32,407 nucleotides of DNA, taken from assembly GCA_947470895.1 (NCBI GenBank), contig CANIVF010000047.1, forward strand, positions 1-32,407. Direction: 5' to 3'. Positions 24,655 to 32,407 of this stretch are shown piece after piece. Made by a program: the position numbers and the translations under genes. The notes under the pieces were generated by a model. The model did no database searches. It was not told the DNA's origin and worked only from the letters and a program-made list of their open reading frames with translations. The stretch is from Bacteroidota bacterium. GTDB lineage: Bacteria; Bacteroidota; Bacteroidia; Cytophagales; Cyclobacteriaceae. Within the stretch, counting starts at the first letter, position 1; each line of letters begins with the position of its first letter.

Positions 24655-25941
24655 TTAATCAAATCTTCTCTTTATAAACCACTGATCATTAAAAGTCATG
24701 CCAAAATAAATCTTAAAATAGTTTTCTTCAATAGTATTGGCTTGCAGATCGCCTCTTTTTCCAACTTTCACGGCTACATCCAAGCTCGAAATTCTACTTA
24801 CCGGTAATGATAAGCCAAAATTAATGCCAAAATCTTTCACGATGGAGCCGTTGATCAAATACGGGTATTTATCATAGCTTACACCTGTTCGGTAAGTAAG
24901 TCTTTTCAAATAGCTCCCCAGTGCTGTAGGGTCAGGAGTAAATTCAGTACCTAATGATAACTTCCATCCTTCGGCACCCCAGGGTTGGGTTTCACGACTA
25001 AAGTCTTTGAATTTACGATAATCCAGGTAAGTGAAATCAAGGCCTATAACCCAATAATCCTTATTAGCCAGCGATATTCCTGCCGAGTAGGATGCCGGAA
25101 CTGTGATGCTGCCTTTTACATTATTAACTAAAGTTGTTGAATCGACTAGGATGCCTCCTGAGTTTCTTCTTTCAATGCGTGCATTGTATTCAGTGTTCAA
25201 ATCGGCTTTGAAGTCATACACTGCGCCAATATTGAGTTTATACTTTTTCTTACTGCCTAATGAATCTTTATGAAATGAAACTCCTGCTGTGAAACTGACA
25301 TCCTTCGTGTAGTTTCTTGCATATACGTTAGGCAAATAAATAATGGGTTGATTACTTGTGGTAATGGTGTTGGTGTAATTTCTGATAACCGATCCAAACA
25401 AATAGCTTGCCTTTAACCCCACCGAGAAATCCTTGTTTAAAACGACACCATTCGACCAAAAGAATTGATTTACGCCACCTTCACCTGTTTCCTTAACAGT
25501 TACTGTATTGGTAGTAGTGCCTACTATGGCGTCTGTATAATCCAATTTATAGTTTACCGATGAGTAAGGCATCAACCCGATTGAAGTTGACCATTTGCCA
25601 TATTTTACAGGAAATGCGGTAGCCAGATAGTTAAGATTACCGCTTCCATTGGTTTCTGAAATCCCATTTCCCTTTACGATTCTACGTTCTCCGATTAAAC
25701 CGGCTTCAAATACGGTAAGTCGGTTAAACACCAACAAGGCTGGATTTTGATTATTCAAGAAATAATATTGTGGATTGCTCACACCTACTCCGGCCATACC
25801 CTGATTATGAGTTAATGAATTGCCATAGGTTTCACCAATGCCTAGGTATGAAAATGCGCTGCTGGCTGCCTGTCCCCGGGCTACCGTTATTGCTGAAATA
25901 AATCCAAAAATTAAAAGAGAAACCTTCTTAAAGTTCAACAT
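24655..25941 (-). CDS. outer-membrane beta-barrel protein (OmpP1/FadL-like or porin-like)
   Basis: A 428-residue protein with a signal peptide (MLNFKKVSLLIFGFISAITVARGQA) and a body of alternating hydrophobic residues and turns typical of a large barrel. Examples are ALLVFNRLTVFEAGLIGERR, VKYGKWSTSIGLMPYSSVNY, DYWVIGLDFTYLDYRKF, and strand-like YFKIYFGMTFNDQWFIKRRF at the C-terminus. The early GIGETYGNSLTHNQGMAGVGV segment resembles OmpP1/FadL-family proteins, which carry hydrophobic compounds. The ligand is not predicted. It overlaps the end of coaX by 14 nt, and the TPR gene begins 7 nt after its stop. A gene order of pantothenate kinase, barrel, TPR and LptC suggests an envelope operon. 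Confidence 0.75.
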   Translation of the reverse strand: MLNFKKVSLLIFGFISAITVARGQAASSAFSYLGIGETYGNSLTHNQGMAGVGVSNPQYYFLNNQNPALLVFNRLTVFEAGLIGERRIVKGNGISETNGSGNLNYLATAFPVKYGKWSTSIGLMPYSSVNYKLDYTDAIVGTTTNTVTVKETGEGGVNQFFWSNGVVLNKDFSVGLKASYLFGSVIRNYTNTITTSNQPIIYLPNVYARNYTKDVSFTAGVSFHKDSLGSKKKYKLNIGAVYDFKADLNTEYNARIERRNSGGILVDSTTLVNNVKGSITVPASYSAGISLANKDYWVIGLDFTYLDYRKFKDFSRETQPWGAEGWKLSLGTEFTPDPTALGSYLKRLTYRTGVSYDKYPYLINGSIVKDFGINFGLSLPVSRISSLDVAVKVGKRGDLQANTIEENYFKIYFGMTFNDQWFIKRRFD

Positions 25942-26647
25942 GGTAGCGTAAAATCCTGTTCAATCCGATTAAAACTAGTTCAGGGGTCACAAATATGGAG
26001 GGTTTAAGCCTGTTTTCAAAAAAAGTATAATCTCCACCACACAATATCACATTCAATTGAGGATATAAAACCTGATATTGATTGATAATTCCCTTCACTT
26101 CTTCCCATACTCCATTCATTACTCCGCTTTGCAAACAGGTTTCGGTGCTGTTTCCGATTAGACCGATATCTTTTTTTGCATTTACTAACGGCAGGCGTGC
26201 AGTAAACGTATGCATGGCCTCCAGCCTCATGGATATTCCAGGTGAAATAGCTCCACCTTGATAAACATTATGGGCATCCAGCAATTCGTAATTAATGCAC
26301 GTGCCGGCATCTATAATCAGGCTATTTGCATTTGGGAACAGATCTTGTGCACCACAAACCGCTGCCAGGCGATCTACCCCAAGCGTGTGAGGTGTTTGGT
26401 AGGCAATCTGAATAGGTAGAGGCAATCGGGCGGTGAGAGAAATTTTTTTCCCTGTTGAGTTAGACCAGGAAAGTATTTCAGCAGAATCGTGATTAACAGC
26501 ACTTACCAGAACATGATCCACTGGTGTTGAGAACATGAAATCTTTAAGTGCTGTCAGGTTCAAAAAAGATTCCTTCCTGATCAGTTCACGATTTTGAAAT
26601 AGACCAATCTTAATTCGGGTATTACCTGAGTCGACAACGAGATTCAT
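25928..26647 (-). CDS. coaX: type III pantothenate kinase
   Basis: CoaX phosphorylates pantothenate, the first step of coenzyme A synthesis, and is the non-feedback-inhibited form. The 239-residue protein shows the ASKHA-type motifs: NLVVDSGNTRIKIGLF at the N-terminus, TPHTLGVDRLAAV near residue 90, LIIDAGTCINYELLD near 115, and GGAISPGISMRLEAMH, then the C-terminal NVILCGGDYTFFENRL. The ATG at 26647 is used; the frame is open to a TTG at 26668 that ends a TACTTTTG box. It heads the operon and overlaps the barrel gene by 14 nt. Confidence 0.94.
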   Translation of the reverse strand: MNLVVDSGNTRIKIGLFQNRELIRKESFLNLTALKDFMFSTPVDHVLVSAVNHDSAEILSWSNSTGKKISLTARLPLPIQIAYQTPHTLGVDRLAAVCGAQDLFPNANSLIIDAGTCINYELLDAHNVYQGGAISPGISMRLEAMHTFTARLPLVNAKKDIGLIGNSTETCLQSGVMNGVWEEVKGIINQYQVLYPQLNVILCGGDYTFFENRLKPSIFVTPELVLIGLNRILRYHVEL

Positions 26648-26665
26648 TATGCGTATTTGCGAGTG

Positions 26666-26673
26666 CAAAAGTA
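26666..26673 (-). promoter_or_regulatory. -7 box of the coaX operon promoter
   Basis: TACTTTTG on the minus strand matches TAnnTTTG and sits 18 nt before the coaX ATG. The nearest TTG is 14 nt further upstream instead of 19-21, so the -33 element is weak or absent. Confidence 0.5.
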
Positions 26674-26714
26674 GAAAAACTAAGAACCAATCTTGATTTT
26701 ATATCTTTGAAGGC

Positions 26715-26860
26715 TAATATGTGTTAGGATGAAATAGCTGTTTAAAAAGTTTGATTAAAAAAAGAGAAGGTCAATCATGAATTCAATTCTTCCATTGATT
26801 CTGCCCAATTGCTGGTTAACGATAATAAAAAAGCCATCACTACGATGGCTTTTTTATTTT
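26715..26860 (+). ncRNA. candidate small RNA between coaX and nhaD
   Basis: On the plus strand TATCTTTG (26702-26709) fits a -7 box. About 125 nt later comes a strong hairpin with a T-run. No convincing ORF lies between. A transcript of about 145 nt, starting near 26715 and ending at about 26860, is possible. There is no TTG at the proper -33 distance, so this is speculative. Confidence 0.25.
26827..26856. terminator. bidirectional terminator downstream of nhaD
   Basis: Arms AAAAAGCCATC and GATGGCTTTTT pair perfectly around ACTAC, with T-runs on both strands. It is about 20 nt past the nhaD stop on the minus strand and could also end a plus-strand transcript. Confidence 0.85.
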
Positions 26861-26875
26861 TATCAATGTCTTGAT

Positions 26876-28267
26876 CTATGCTGGTGGATGAACGGCCAGA
26901 TAAGGCTGAATGATCAGATAAATGATCGCGCCAGCAGCGTAGCCTAACAATGCCAGCAACGAAATTTTCTTCATATACCAGATGAAATCGATTTTCTCAA
27001 TACCCATAGCGGCCACACCTGCCGCTGAACCAATGATCAGAATACTGCCACCGGTTCCTGCACAATAGGCAAGATATTCCCACACCATGTGATCCATATA
27101 ATACACATCCATGCTGTACATACCCATGCTGGCAGCAACCAATGGAACATTGTCCACAATAGCGGATAACAAACCAATGAGCGTTACAATGATCCGTTGA
27201 TCTCCAATAGAATGATCCAGCCAACTGGCGAGATGATGTAATATTTGCATGGATTCTAATGCACCTACAGCTAATAAAATTCCAAGGAAGAATAATACAC
27301 TAGGTACATCAATTCGCGCGAGCGCTCCTGCCACGGTGAAGTTTTTCTTAACGGCCTCATCCAGCTCTGGGTTAATGAGTTCTGAAACTACCCATAAAAC
27401 ACCTAGGCCTAGTAATATTCCAATGTAGGGAGGCATGTGAGTTAATGTTTTAAAAATGGGCACAAAGACCAAAGCTCCTACCCCTAAGATCAGCATCAAA
27501 TTGCCTGAACGTACAACATGATTGTTACTATGAGCCGAATCTTGAGGCGCTTCTCCTAAAGTACCCTTCAATGTAAAATTGAGATAGAGTAATGGAATTA
27601 ACATACAGGCAACGCTAGGCAGGAATAAGGTTACCATAATATTTCCTGTGGAGATTTGTCCGCCTATCCAAAGCATGGTAGTAGTTACATCTCCAATAGG
27701 AGTCCATGCACCGCCAGCATTGGCCGCTATTACAATCATACCAGCAAAGAACAATCGCATTTCTTTATCAGGAATCAGTTTACGCACCAGCGATAGCATA
27801 ACGATTGTCGTGGTCAGGTTATCAAGTACGGAAGAGAGTAAAAATGAAACCCAACAGATAATCCACAAGAGCTTTTTAGGGTTTTTAGTTTTGATTCTAT
27901 CTGTAATAAAACGGAAGCCGTGGTGAGCATCAACTAATTCAACGATGGTCATAGCTCCTAACAAGAAGAAAAGTATTTGAGCAATGCCACCGAGGTGTTC
28001 AGACAATGAAAATGTAACAAACTCGCGATAGATTTCGGACGATGAGAGGGCATTGAATTTATCACCCAATTCAATTTTTAGTATTTGAAGAAATGAGGAA
28101 TAAGATTCACTGCTTGTCACCGATTCGGAGGGTTCGGAAAGCACAAACAAGGTCCAGCAAATTACACCCGCCAATAAGGCTGAAGCAGTCTTATTAATTT
28201 TGATGGGGTGCTCCAGTGCAATGGCAATGTATCCGATAACAAATACAATAATTACTAAGGCTTCCAT
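26876..28267 (-). CDS. nhaD: sodium:proton antiporter NhaD
   Basis: NhaD exchanges intracellular Na+ or Li+ for protons across the inner membrane and protects against salt and high pH. The 463-residue protein has about 12 hydrophobic segments and the family's ion-site motifs: SSVLDNLTTTIVML near residue 145, GGAWTPIGDVTTTMLWIGG near 187, and SAIVDNVPLVAASMG near 370. An insert of polar residues (about 45-80, SEPSESVTSSESYSS onward) follows the second hydrophobic segment, as in other NhaD proteins. The ATG at 28267 follows a TATATTTA box about 25 nt upstream, one base from the consensus. A terminator follows the stop. The genes on either side are not functionally linked. Confidence 0.93.
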   Translation of the reverse strand: MEALVIIVFVIGYIAIALEHPIKINKTASALLAGVICWTLFVLSEPSESVTSSESYSSFLQILKIELGDKFNALSSSEIYREFVTFSLSEHLGGIAQILFFLLGAMTIVELVDAHHGFRFITDRIKTKNPKKLLWIICWVSFLLSSVLDNLTTTIVMLSLVRKLIPDKEMRLFFAGMIVIAANAGGAWTPIGDVTTTMLWIGGQISTGNIMVTLFLPSVACMLIPLLYLNFTLKGTLGEAPQDSAHSNNHVVRSGNLMLILGVGALVFVPIFKTLTHMPPYIGILLGLGVLWVVSELINPELDEAVKKNFTVAGALARIDVPSVLFFLGILLAVGALESMQILHHLASWLDHSIGDQRIIVTLIGLLSAIVDNVPLVAASMGMYSMDVYYMDHMVWEYLAYCAGTGGSILIIGSAAGVAAMGIEKIDFIWYMKKISLLALLGYAAGAIIYLIIQPYLAVHPPA

Positions 28268-28305
28268 ATCCGGTTACTTTTGGTCTAAGGTAAATATAGG
28301 ATAAA

Positions 28306-28346
28306 TAAAAAAATCCTAGCTAAGGAAGTAATATAAATCTTAGGAT
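28306..28346 (-). terminator. probable terminator of the EamA transporter gene
   Basis: ATCCTA (28313-28318) and TAGGAT (28341-28346) pair, with extra possible pairing CCTTAG/CTAAGG inside, followed on the minus strand by seven T residues. The loop is large, so the assignment is moderate. It lies about 65 nt after the stop of the transporter gene. Confidence 0.45.
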
Positions 28347-28409
28347 GAATTGGTAACGTTATAAAGAGATTAATTTTTTTGATAAGCGGTTGGTGAGTCC
28401 TTTTTGATT

Positions 28410-29291
28410 CTAGCGGGATGGAGCGTAGATTTTTTTCTGCCCGATAAAGACTGCACATAAAACCAGCACGGTGCCTGCGAGGGTGTAAATTGTTAATGGC
28501 TCGTCCAACAGGATAGCGGAAAACAGCAACCCAAAAATAGGGCATAGATAGAGCCATATGGATGCGCGTACAGCATCTGCTTTTAATAATATAAGCCAGA
28601 GTTGAACGGCAATAATAGATACCGGAACGATCAGCCAGGCTAGCGACAACCAAAATCTTGTATCAAAATGATTGGGTTGGGAATGAAATAGTAACGTAAA
28701 TGGGCTTATTAGTAATCCTCCAATAAGCACCTGCCAACCATTAATGGTTACTCGCTCAAGGTTCCATTTTACAGAGGCATAATACACAGATCCATACGAA
28801 TAGGTGACCATGCTCAGCGCTAAGAGTAAAAGACCTTCCGTAGTTACATCCTTGGTGTTCAGTAAAGGATATGAAGCAACAAATACACCCGCAATGCCCA
28901 GCCCAATACTGATCCATTCTGTTAACACAACTTTGCGTTTTGACCAAATCGAAGACATCAGGCTTATAAAAAGTGGATTGAGGGCAATGGCTAGTGCTGT
29001 TACCCCGGCCGTTATGTATTGAAGTGCAGTGATAAAAATGCCCAGGTATAATGCAGTATTAAAAGCACCAAAAACGGTAAGACGTTTCCATTCCTCACCG
29101 GCTGGCAATCTGCTTTTTTTTATTCCGTATGCGTAAATGAGAAGAAACCCGCCAGCGAGAAGAAAACGAATATTAAAAAGTACCAGGGGCTCCACGGAGT
29201 ATAAACCAAACTTTCCTGCAATGGAAGCTGACGACCATAGCACCGAGAAAATGAGGCCGGTGAAAATATACTGAGTAAATGATTTATCCAC
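28410..29291 (-). CDS. EamA/DMT-family transporter
   Basis: A 293-residue inner-membrane protein with about ten hydrophobic helices arranged as two EamA repeats, the drug/metabolite transporter layout. Typical signs are FSVLWSSASIAGKFGL near the N-terminus, LYLGIFITALQYITAGVTAL near 80-105, and the second repeat's IWLYLCPIFGLLFSAILLDEPL near 245-265. Members export amino acids, metabolites or drugs, but the substrate cannot be told from sequence. The start is a GTG (29291-29289); no in-frame ATG lies close by. It lies between nhaD and the TonB receptor on the same strand, separated by terminators on both sides. Confidence 0.85.
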   Translation of the reverse strand: MDKSFTQYIFTGLIFSVLWSSASIAGKFGLYSVEPLVLFNIRFLLAGGFLLIYAYGIKKSRLPAGEEWKRLTVFGAFNTALYLGIFITALQYITAGVTALAIALNPLFISLMSSIWSKRKVVLTEWISIGLGIAGVFVASYPLLNTKDVTTEGLLLLALSMVTYSYGSVYYASVKWNLERVTINGWQVLIGGLLISPFTLLFHSQPNHFDTRFWLSLAWLIVPVSIIAVQLWLILLKADAVRASIWLYLCPIFGLLFSAILLDEPLTIYTLAGTVLVLCAVFIGQKKIYAPSR

Positions 29292-29305
29292 GCGTATGTT
29301 AAAGA

Positions 29306-29345
29306 ATAATAAAAAAGCTGTTCATATTAACTATGAACAGCTTTT
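29306..29345 (-). terminator. strong terminator after the TonB-dependent receptor
   Basis: Perfect 14-bp arms, positions 29313-29326 and 29332-29345, enclose TTAAC. On the minus strand the stem is followed by TTATTATTC. It is about 60 nt after the receptor stop and separates it from the EamA gene. Confidence 0.85.
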
Positions 29346-29407
29346 ATGCAACCTAATCAAATCGTTTAAAAACTCAAATTCAATATTAGCTAAAGCGCTT
29401 ACTTGAT

Positions 29408-31699
29408 TTAGAATTTGAAAGTCAATTGCGCTAAATAGGAAGCACCCATTTGGCTAAAGTGTGAGCCGTCATAGGTAAGCACTGTATAACGGCCGTTAAA
29501 CGTGATGTAGCTGATCTCATCCTTGACAGCGTTCTCATCGTCAAGAATTGCCTGACCGGCTGAATTATGTGCCTTGATCTTATATTGAGGCATAACATTA
29601 AAGATGTTTTGAATCGTGATCGAAAAAGAAGTTTTGGGACTGAAATTATAAGACAAACCTAAATCGGTCAGCATCTTGGTCTTAAATGTGATGTAAAGAT
29701 TGTCGTTTAAGTCACCATTGTTAAATTCAGTAGGACCAAAAAGCGTATTGTTCAAGTTGATTGCAAATTTTCCCTTCGTGAAATCCGCACCGAGTATGAA
29801 CTTATATTTTGGCCGGCTGGTAGTAAGCAAAGATTCCAGCGTTTGTGTGGAAATGGGTAATCCGAAATTGTCATTCAATGATTGATATCCGCCTACCAAT
29901 TTATTTTGGATTGTATAATTGCCTGCTAAATTCAAATCAAGCTTACCTGAACCTGCACCAATATTGCGGTAGTTGACGACAACATCCACACCACTCGTTT
30001 TGGTTTCTGCGGCATTGACAAAGAAAGAGGTTGCACTAATGTTACGGGCAGGGTCTGCATCTGGTTTATCTACTTCCTGACTATAAACAATTCTGTCCTT
30101 GATATTAATGGAGTAATAGTCGGCTGTTATCGAGATGTTTCTGTTTGGATTAAAACCAAATCCAAAAGAAATATTATTGGATTTCTCGGCCTTCAGTTTA
30201 GGAACACCTAGTATTTGTGCTTCGCGGCTAATGTTATTGGCCAAACCTGTAATCACGATATCGCCTCCGGAAAATGAGGCCTGGCTCAAGGATAAGTATT
30301 GCTGATGAAGTGTAGGTGCTCTGAATCCTGATGAGATCGCACCTCTTATTGTAAAGGTCTCTCCGATTTTATAACGTGAAGTAACCTTATACACGTTGGC
30401 TGCACCAAAGTCAGAATACTTCTCTGAGCGGAAAGTACCACCGATCAAAAAGTTCTCGGTGATATCCCAGGTTAAATCAACATAAGCACCGATGTTAAAA
30501 CGGTTTGCGGTGATCTCATTACGTGCCTGAAGACCCGGAAAGGAATTAGCCCCCTGACCTGAGTAGGAAGCCGTATCTCCGGCAATCAACTGCCAGGATT
30601 CACTACGAAACTCAGAACCGAATGCTACAAAGAAGTTATCTCTGATTGCTTTAGAGAAATCCATATTTCCAACAATGTGATTAAAGGCATAGCCACCGGG
30701 TTTGAACGAGATGGGACTATTATTGCGTAAAGAACGGTTCACGGTATTATTGACAGTGAAAAGCATTTTATTGCCACCAACGGTCAAACTCATGTCTTGC
30801 TTCCAGCCGTTAAAATCATTGGATCGAAAACCCAGCGTAGCATTATAGTCATTTAAGTCACCATCAAATGAGGGTTGGTAGCCAATATAACCTCTATAAT
30901 TGCCAGCAGCCTGATCGGCAGCTATCTCAGTGTTGATTGCTGAACCAGCATCTCCATAGTTGTCTGGAGTAAGTGTATAGTCTGGCTGGCTCGCATTTGG
31001 TATATGTAACAGAACGTGATCAGCTCTCCAATAAGGTTGGCGGAAGTTGGCATTGCTCAATGTTTTTCGATAAACATAAGCTGCGTTAAAGTAGATTTCC
31101 GAATGTTCTCCAACAGGTATAGCTCCATTCACTAAAAACTTTGCAGAAGTATTATCAGGGGTTCCATTTTTATTGTTCCCATCAGGGAATCTTTTCAAAT
31201 ATTCTTCGACCTTGGCAAGCTCTGCAGGTCCACCGTTGGTTAGATCTCTCGCATCACTGGCTCCATCAATCTTGTCTTTTCTAATGGCGGCTTCTTGTCT
31301 GTTAAATGACATGTGATAATTAATGAAACCGTTTTTACCAAAGTTAGCTCCACTGTTATAGTTAAGTCCGTATTGTAAGCCTCCATAATTTACGGTTGAC
31401 CCCGAAGTTAAGGAAACAGATGTTGCATCGTATCGGTCTTTCAAAATGATATTCATTACTCCGGCAATAGCGTCTGATCCATATTGAGCAGAAGCACCAT
31501 CGCGTAGAATTTCCACACGCTTAATGGCATCTGTCGGTATAGCAGAAAGATCAGCACCTGTTTCACCACGACCTGGCCCTGTTTGTGTGTAAACTAGCGA
31601 AGTAAGATTTTTTCGCTTGCCATTGATCAGAATCAATGTACGGCTCGGACCGAGGCCTCGTATTTCGTATGGGTCAAACAGGGATGTGGCATCATTCAC
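29408..31699 (-). CDS. TonB-dependent receptor, plug and barrel part
   Basis: Longest ATG-initiated frame of the interrupted receptor, 763 residues; the open frame in fact continues to 31867. It has the plug domain (YEIRGLGPSRTLILINGKRK, VEILRDGASAQYGSDAIAGV) and a long barrel with many strand-like segments, ending QLTFKF with a terminal Phe, as required by the BAM machinery. Such receptors take up siderophores, vitamins or glycans using TonB energy; no SusD partner is adjacent, so the ligand is unknown. On its own this part has no signal peptide and would not be exported. Confidence 0.85.
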   Translation of the reverse strand: MNDATSLFDPYEIRGLGPSRTLILINGKRKNLTSLVYTQTGPGRGETGADLSAIPTDAIKRVEILRDGASAQYGSDAIAGVMNIILKDRYDATSVSLTSGSTVNYGGLQYGLNYNSGANFGKNGFINYHMSFNRQEAAIRKDKIDGASDARDLTNGGPAELAKVEEYLKRFPDGNNKNGTPDNTSAKFLVNGAIPVGEHSEIYFNAAYVYRKTLSNANFRQPYWRADHVLLHIPNASQPDYTLTPDNYGDAGSAINTEIAADQAAGNYRGYIGYQPSFDGDLNDYNATLGFRSNDFNGWKQDMSLTVGGNKMLFTVNNTVNRSLRNNSPISFKPGGYAFNHIVGNMDFSKAIRDNFFVAFGSEFRSESWQLIAGDTASYSGQGANSFPGLQARNEITANRFNIGAYVDLTWDITENFLIGGTFRSEKYSDFGAANVYKVTSRYKIGETFTIRGAISSGFRAPTLHQQYLSLSQASFSGGDIVITGLANNISREAQILGVPKLKAEKSNNISFGFGFNPNRNISITADYYSINIKDRIVYSQEVDKPDADPARNISATSFFVNAAETKTSGVDVVVNYRNIGAGSGKLDLNLAGNYTIQNKLVGGYQSLNDNFGLPISTQTLESLLTTSRPKYKFILGADFTKGKFAINLNNTLFGPTEFNNGDLNDNLYITFKTKMLTDLGLSYNFSPKTSFSITIQNIFNVMPQYKIKAHNSAGQAILDDENAVKDEISYITFNGRYTVLTYDGSHFSQMGASYLAQLTFKF

Positions 31700-31867
31700 A
31701 GGAGTATTAACCGTGTTGAATGAGGGAACTCTATATTGAAGAGCTTTGTCAAACGAAACTTGTCCAGATGTTTTAAGATCGGCCGCCCCGATGTTATCGA
31801 TAGGGAGAGGAGTATCGGTAATGGTGCGTTGCGAACCACGACCTGAAGAAACAACTACTTCCTGTAG

Positions 31868-32176
31868 CTAACTTGAACTTTCATCTAAATTAATATTAAT
31901 TGTGCTTTGACCGTTAATAATTACTTCCTGTGTTTCATAACCAATAAATGAAACAATCAACGTGGTTGCATCATTGGCAACCTTTAAGTTGAATTTACCA
32001 TTTACGTCCGTGGCCGTGCCTGCAGATGTTCCTTTTATAGTGATGTTTGCTCCGGCAATCGCGGAGCCATCCGATTTATCGGTCACAACACCGGAAACGT
32101 CTCTTGTCTGTGCCCCTGCAAGAGCACCTGACACACCGATAAGGAGAAAAAATAATAGCAGTAATTTACTTTTCAT
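31868..32176 (-). CDS. N-terminal fragment of the receptor: signal peptide and CarboxypepD_reg-like domain
   Basis: A 102-residue frame starting MKSKLLLLFFLLIGVSGALA, a classical signal peptide, followed by one carboxypeptidase-regulatory-like beta-sandwich (VSGVVTDKSDGSAIAGANI, then GTATDVNGKFNLKV and LIVSFIGYETQEV). It ends after the last strand at the TAG codon (31870-31868). In Bacteroidota receptors this domain directly precedes the plug, so this is the front end of the interrupted gene, not an independent protein. If translated alone it would be a short exported beta protein. Confidence 0.85.
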   Translation of the reverse strand: MKSKLLLLFFLLIGVSGALAGAQTRDVSGVVTDKSDGSAIAGANITIKGTSAGTATDVNGKFNLKVANDATTLIVSFIGYETQEVIINGQSTININLDESSS

Positions 32177-32273
32177 AGATTGGGGGTTAGGTTAATCTAG
32201 GGTTTGATCAGATGGACTGTACGTCTATTTTTCATGGATACAAAAAGTCCTCAATATAAATTTAACCGAGATC

Positions 32274-32391
32274 ATGCATTAGAAAAATAGAATTCGATAT
32301 AACTCTATGAAAATCAGGCTCTTTGAGCAAGTATTATTCCAAACCATCCTAATGCTATGCATTAGAAACTAACTGATTGATTCTCATAGAG
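32274..32391. promoter_or_regulatory. dyad-rich control region upstream of the receptor gene
   Basis: This 230-nt upstream stretch has no gene. ATGCATTAGAAA occurs at 32274-32285 and again at 32357-32368, 83 nt apart. The second copy is part of a perfect dyad CTAATGC-TAT-GCATTAG (32349-32365). A 13-nt inverted repeat with one mismatch joins 32303-32315 and 32379-32391. The region looks like an operator cluster. No -7/-33 promoter pair is clear in front of the receptor. Confidence 0.5.
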
Positions 32392-32407
32392 AAAGAAGTT
32401 ATCCACA

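Larger units (their letters stand above)
29408..32176 (-). pseudogene. TonB-dependent receptor interrupted by one in-frame amber codon
   Basis: Two minus-strand reading frames are in the same phase and together form one receptor: an N-terminal signal peptide and carboxypeptidase-regulatory-like domain (32176-31871), then TAG at 31870-31868, then open frame from 31867 to 29408. Joined, it would have about 922 residues, a normal length. The codon before the stop is Ser and the one after begins LQEVVVSSGRG, the usual entry into the plug domain. A C to T change turning CAG into TAG is the simplest cause. It may be a true pseudogene, a sequencing error, or a gene rescued by suppression; TAG is used as a normal stop elsewhere in the window. 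Confidence 0.8.

Noticed and set aside
26777-26940. A small plus-strand ORF beginning in the coaX-nhaD gap
   Set aside because: It runs through the terminator hairpin and into the opposite strand of nhaD, and its product shows no coding character.
1-32407. Mobile elements, CRISPR arrays, rRNA or tRNA genes, and riboswitches
   Set aside because: No transposase-like product, spaced direct-repeat array, tRNA-like fold or known riboswitch core was recognised by eye. A tRNAscan or Infernal run would be decisive.

Overview
The window looks like the chromosome of a Bacteroidota bacterium, most likely a Cytophagales-type lineage. The evidence is a TonB-dependent receptor with an N-terminal carboxypeptidase-regulatory-like domain, an S16 protein with a long Ala/Glu-rich tail, MacB/FtsX-like permeases without an ATPase, an Lnb-type (DUF4105) protein, weak or absent Shine-Dalgarno sequences, and repeated matches to the Bacteroidota promoter (-7 TAnnTTTG, -33 TTG, spacer 19-21). 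Nothing indicates a phage, plasmid, insertion sequence, CRISPR array, rRNA or tRNA. Most of the window is core housekeeping sequence.

Layout. 1-1.4 kb (minus): 5' end of accD, then class I fructose-bisphosphate aldolase. 1.5-3.8 kb (minus): the ribosomal/tRNA operon rpsP-rimM-trmD-rplS, with a terminator-like hairpin inside it. 3.97-9.7 kb (plus): sucA-sucB-lpd, the complete 2-oxoglutarate dehydrogenase complex; its E2 has two lipoyl domains. 9.7-12.2 kb: an Lnb-type lipoprotein N-acyltransferase candidate (minus), a radical SAM/SPASM protein (plus) and a 56-residue Cys-rich membrane peptide (minus). 12.35-17.25 kb (plus): two tandem paralogous FtsX/MacB-like permeases. 17.25-19.73 kb (minus): a tight operon of phhB, rsmI, an Lnt-like membrane protein without a nitrilase domain, and a SuhB-type phosphatase. 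19.8-26.65 kb (minus): a DUF493 protein, a PpiD-like isomerase, a 51-residue membrane peptide, and the coaX / outer-membrane barrel / TPR / lptC operon. 26.9-29.3 kb (minus): NhaD antiporter and an EamA exporter. 29.4-32.2 kb (minus): a TonB-dependent receptor split by one in-frame amber codon, with a dyad-rich upstream region at the window edge.

Common threads. Central carbon metabolism (aldolase, OGDH) and translation (S16, RimM, TrmD, L19, RsmI) sit beside a group of envelope-biogenesis genes (PpiD, LptC, barrel and TPR proteins, Lnb candidate, Lnt-like protein). The observations most worth a second look are the Lnt-like protein lacking its catalytic domain in the same window as an Lnb-type protein, the amber-interrupted receptor with operator-like repeats upstream, the AAAATG repeat at the start of the TPR gene, and the terminator inside the rpsP operon. 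I did not find a clearly new multi-gene system. All similarity statements rest on motif recognition; no database search was run.
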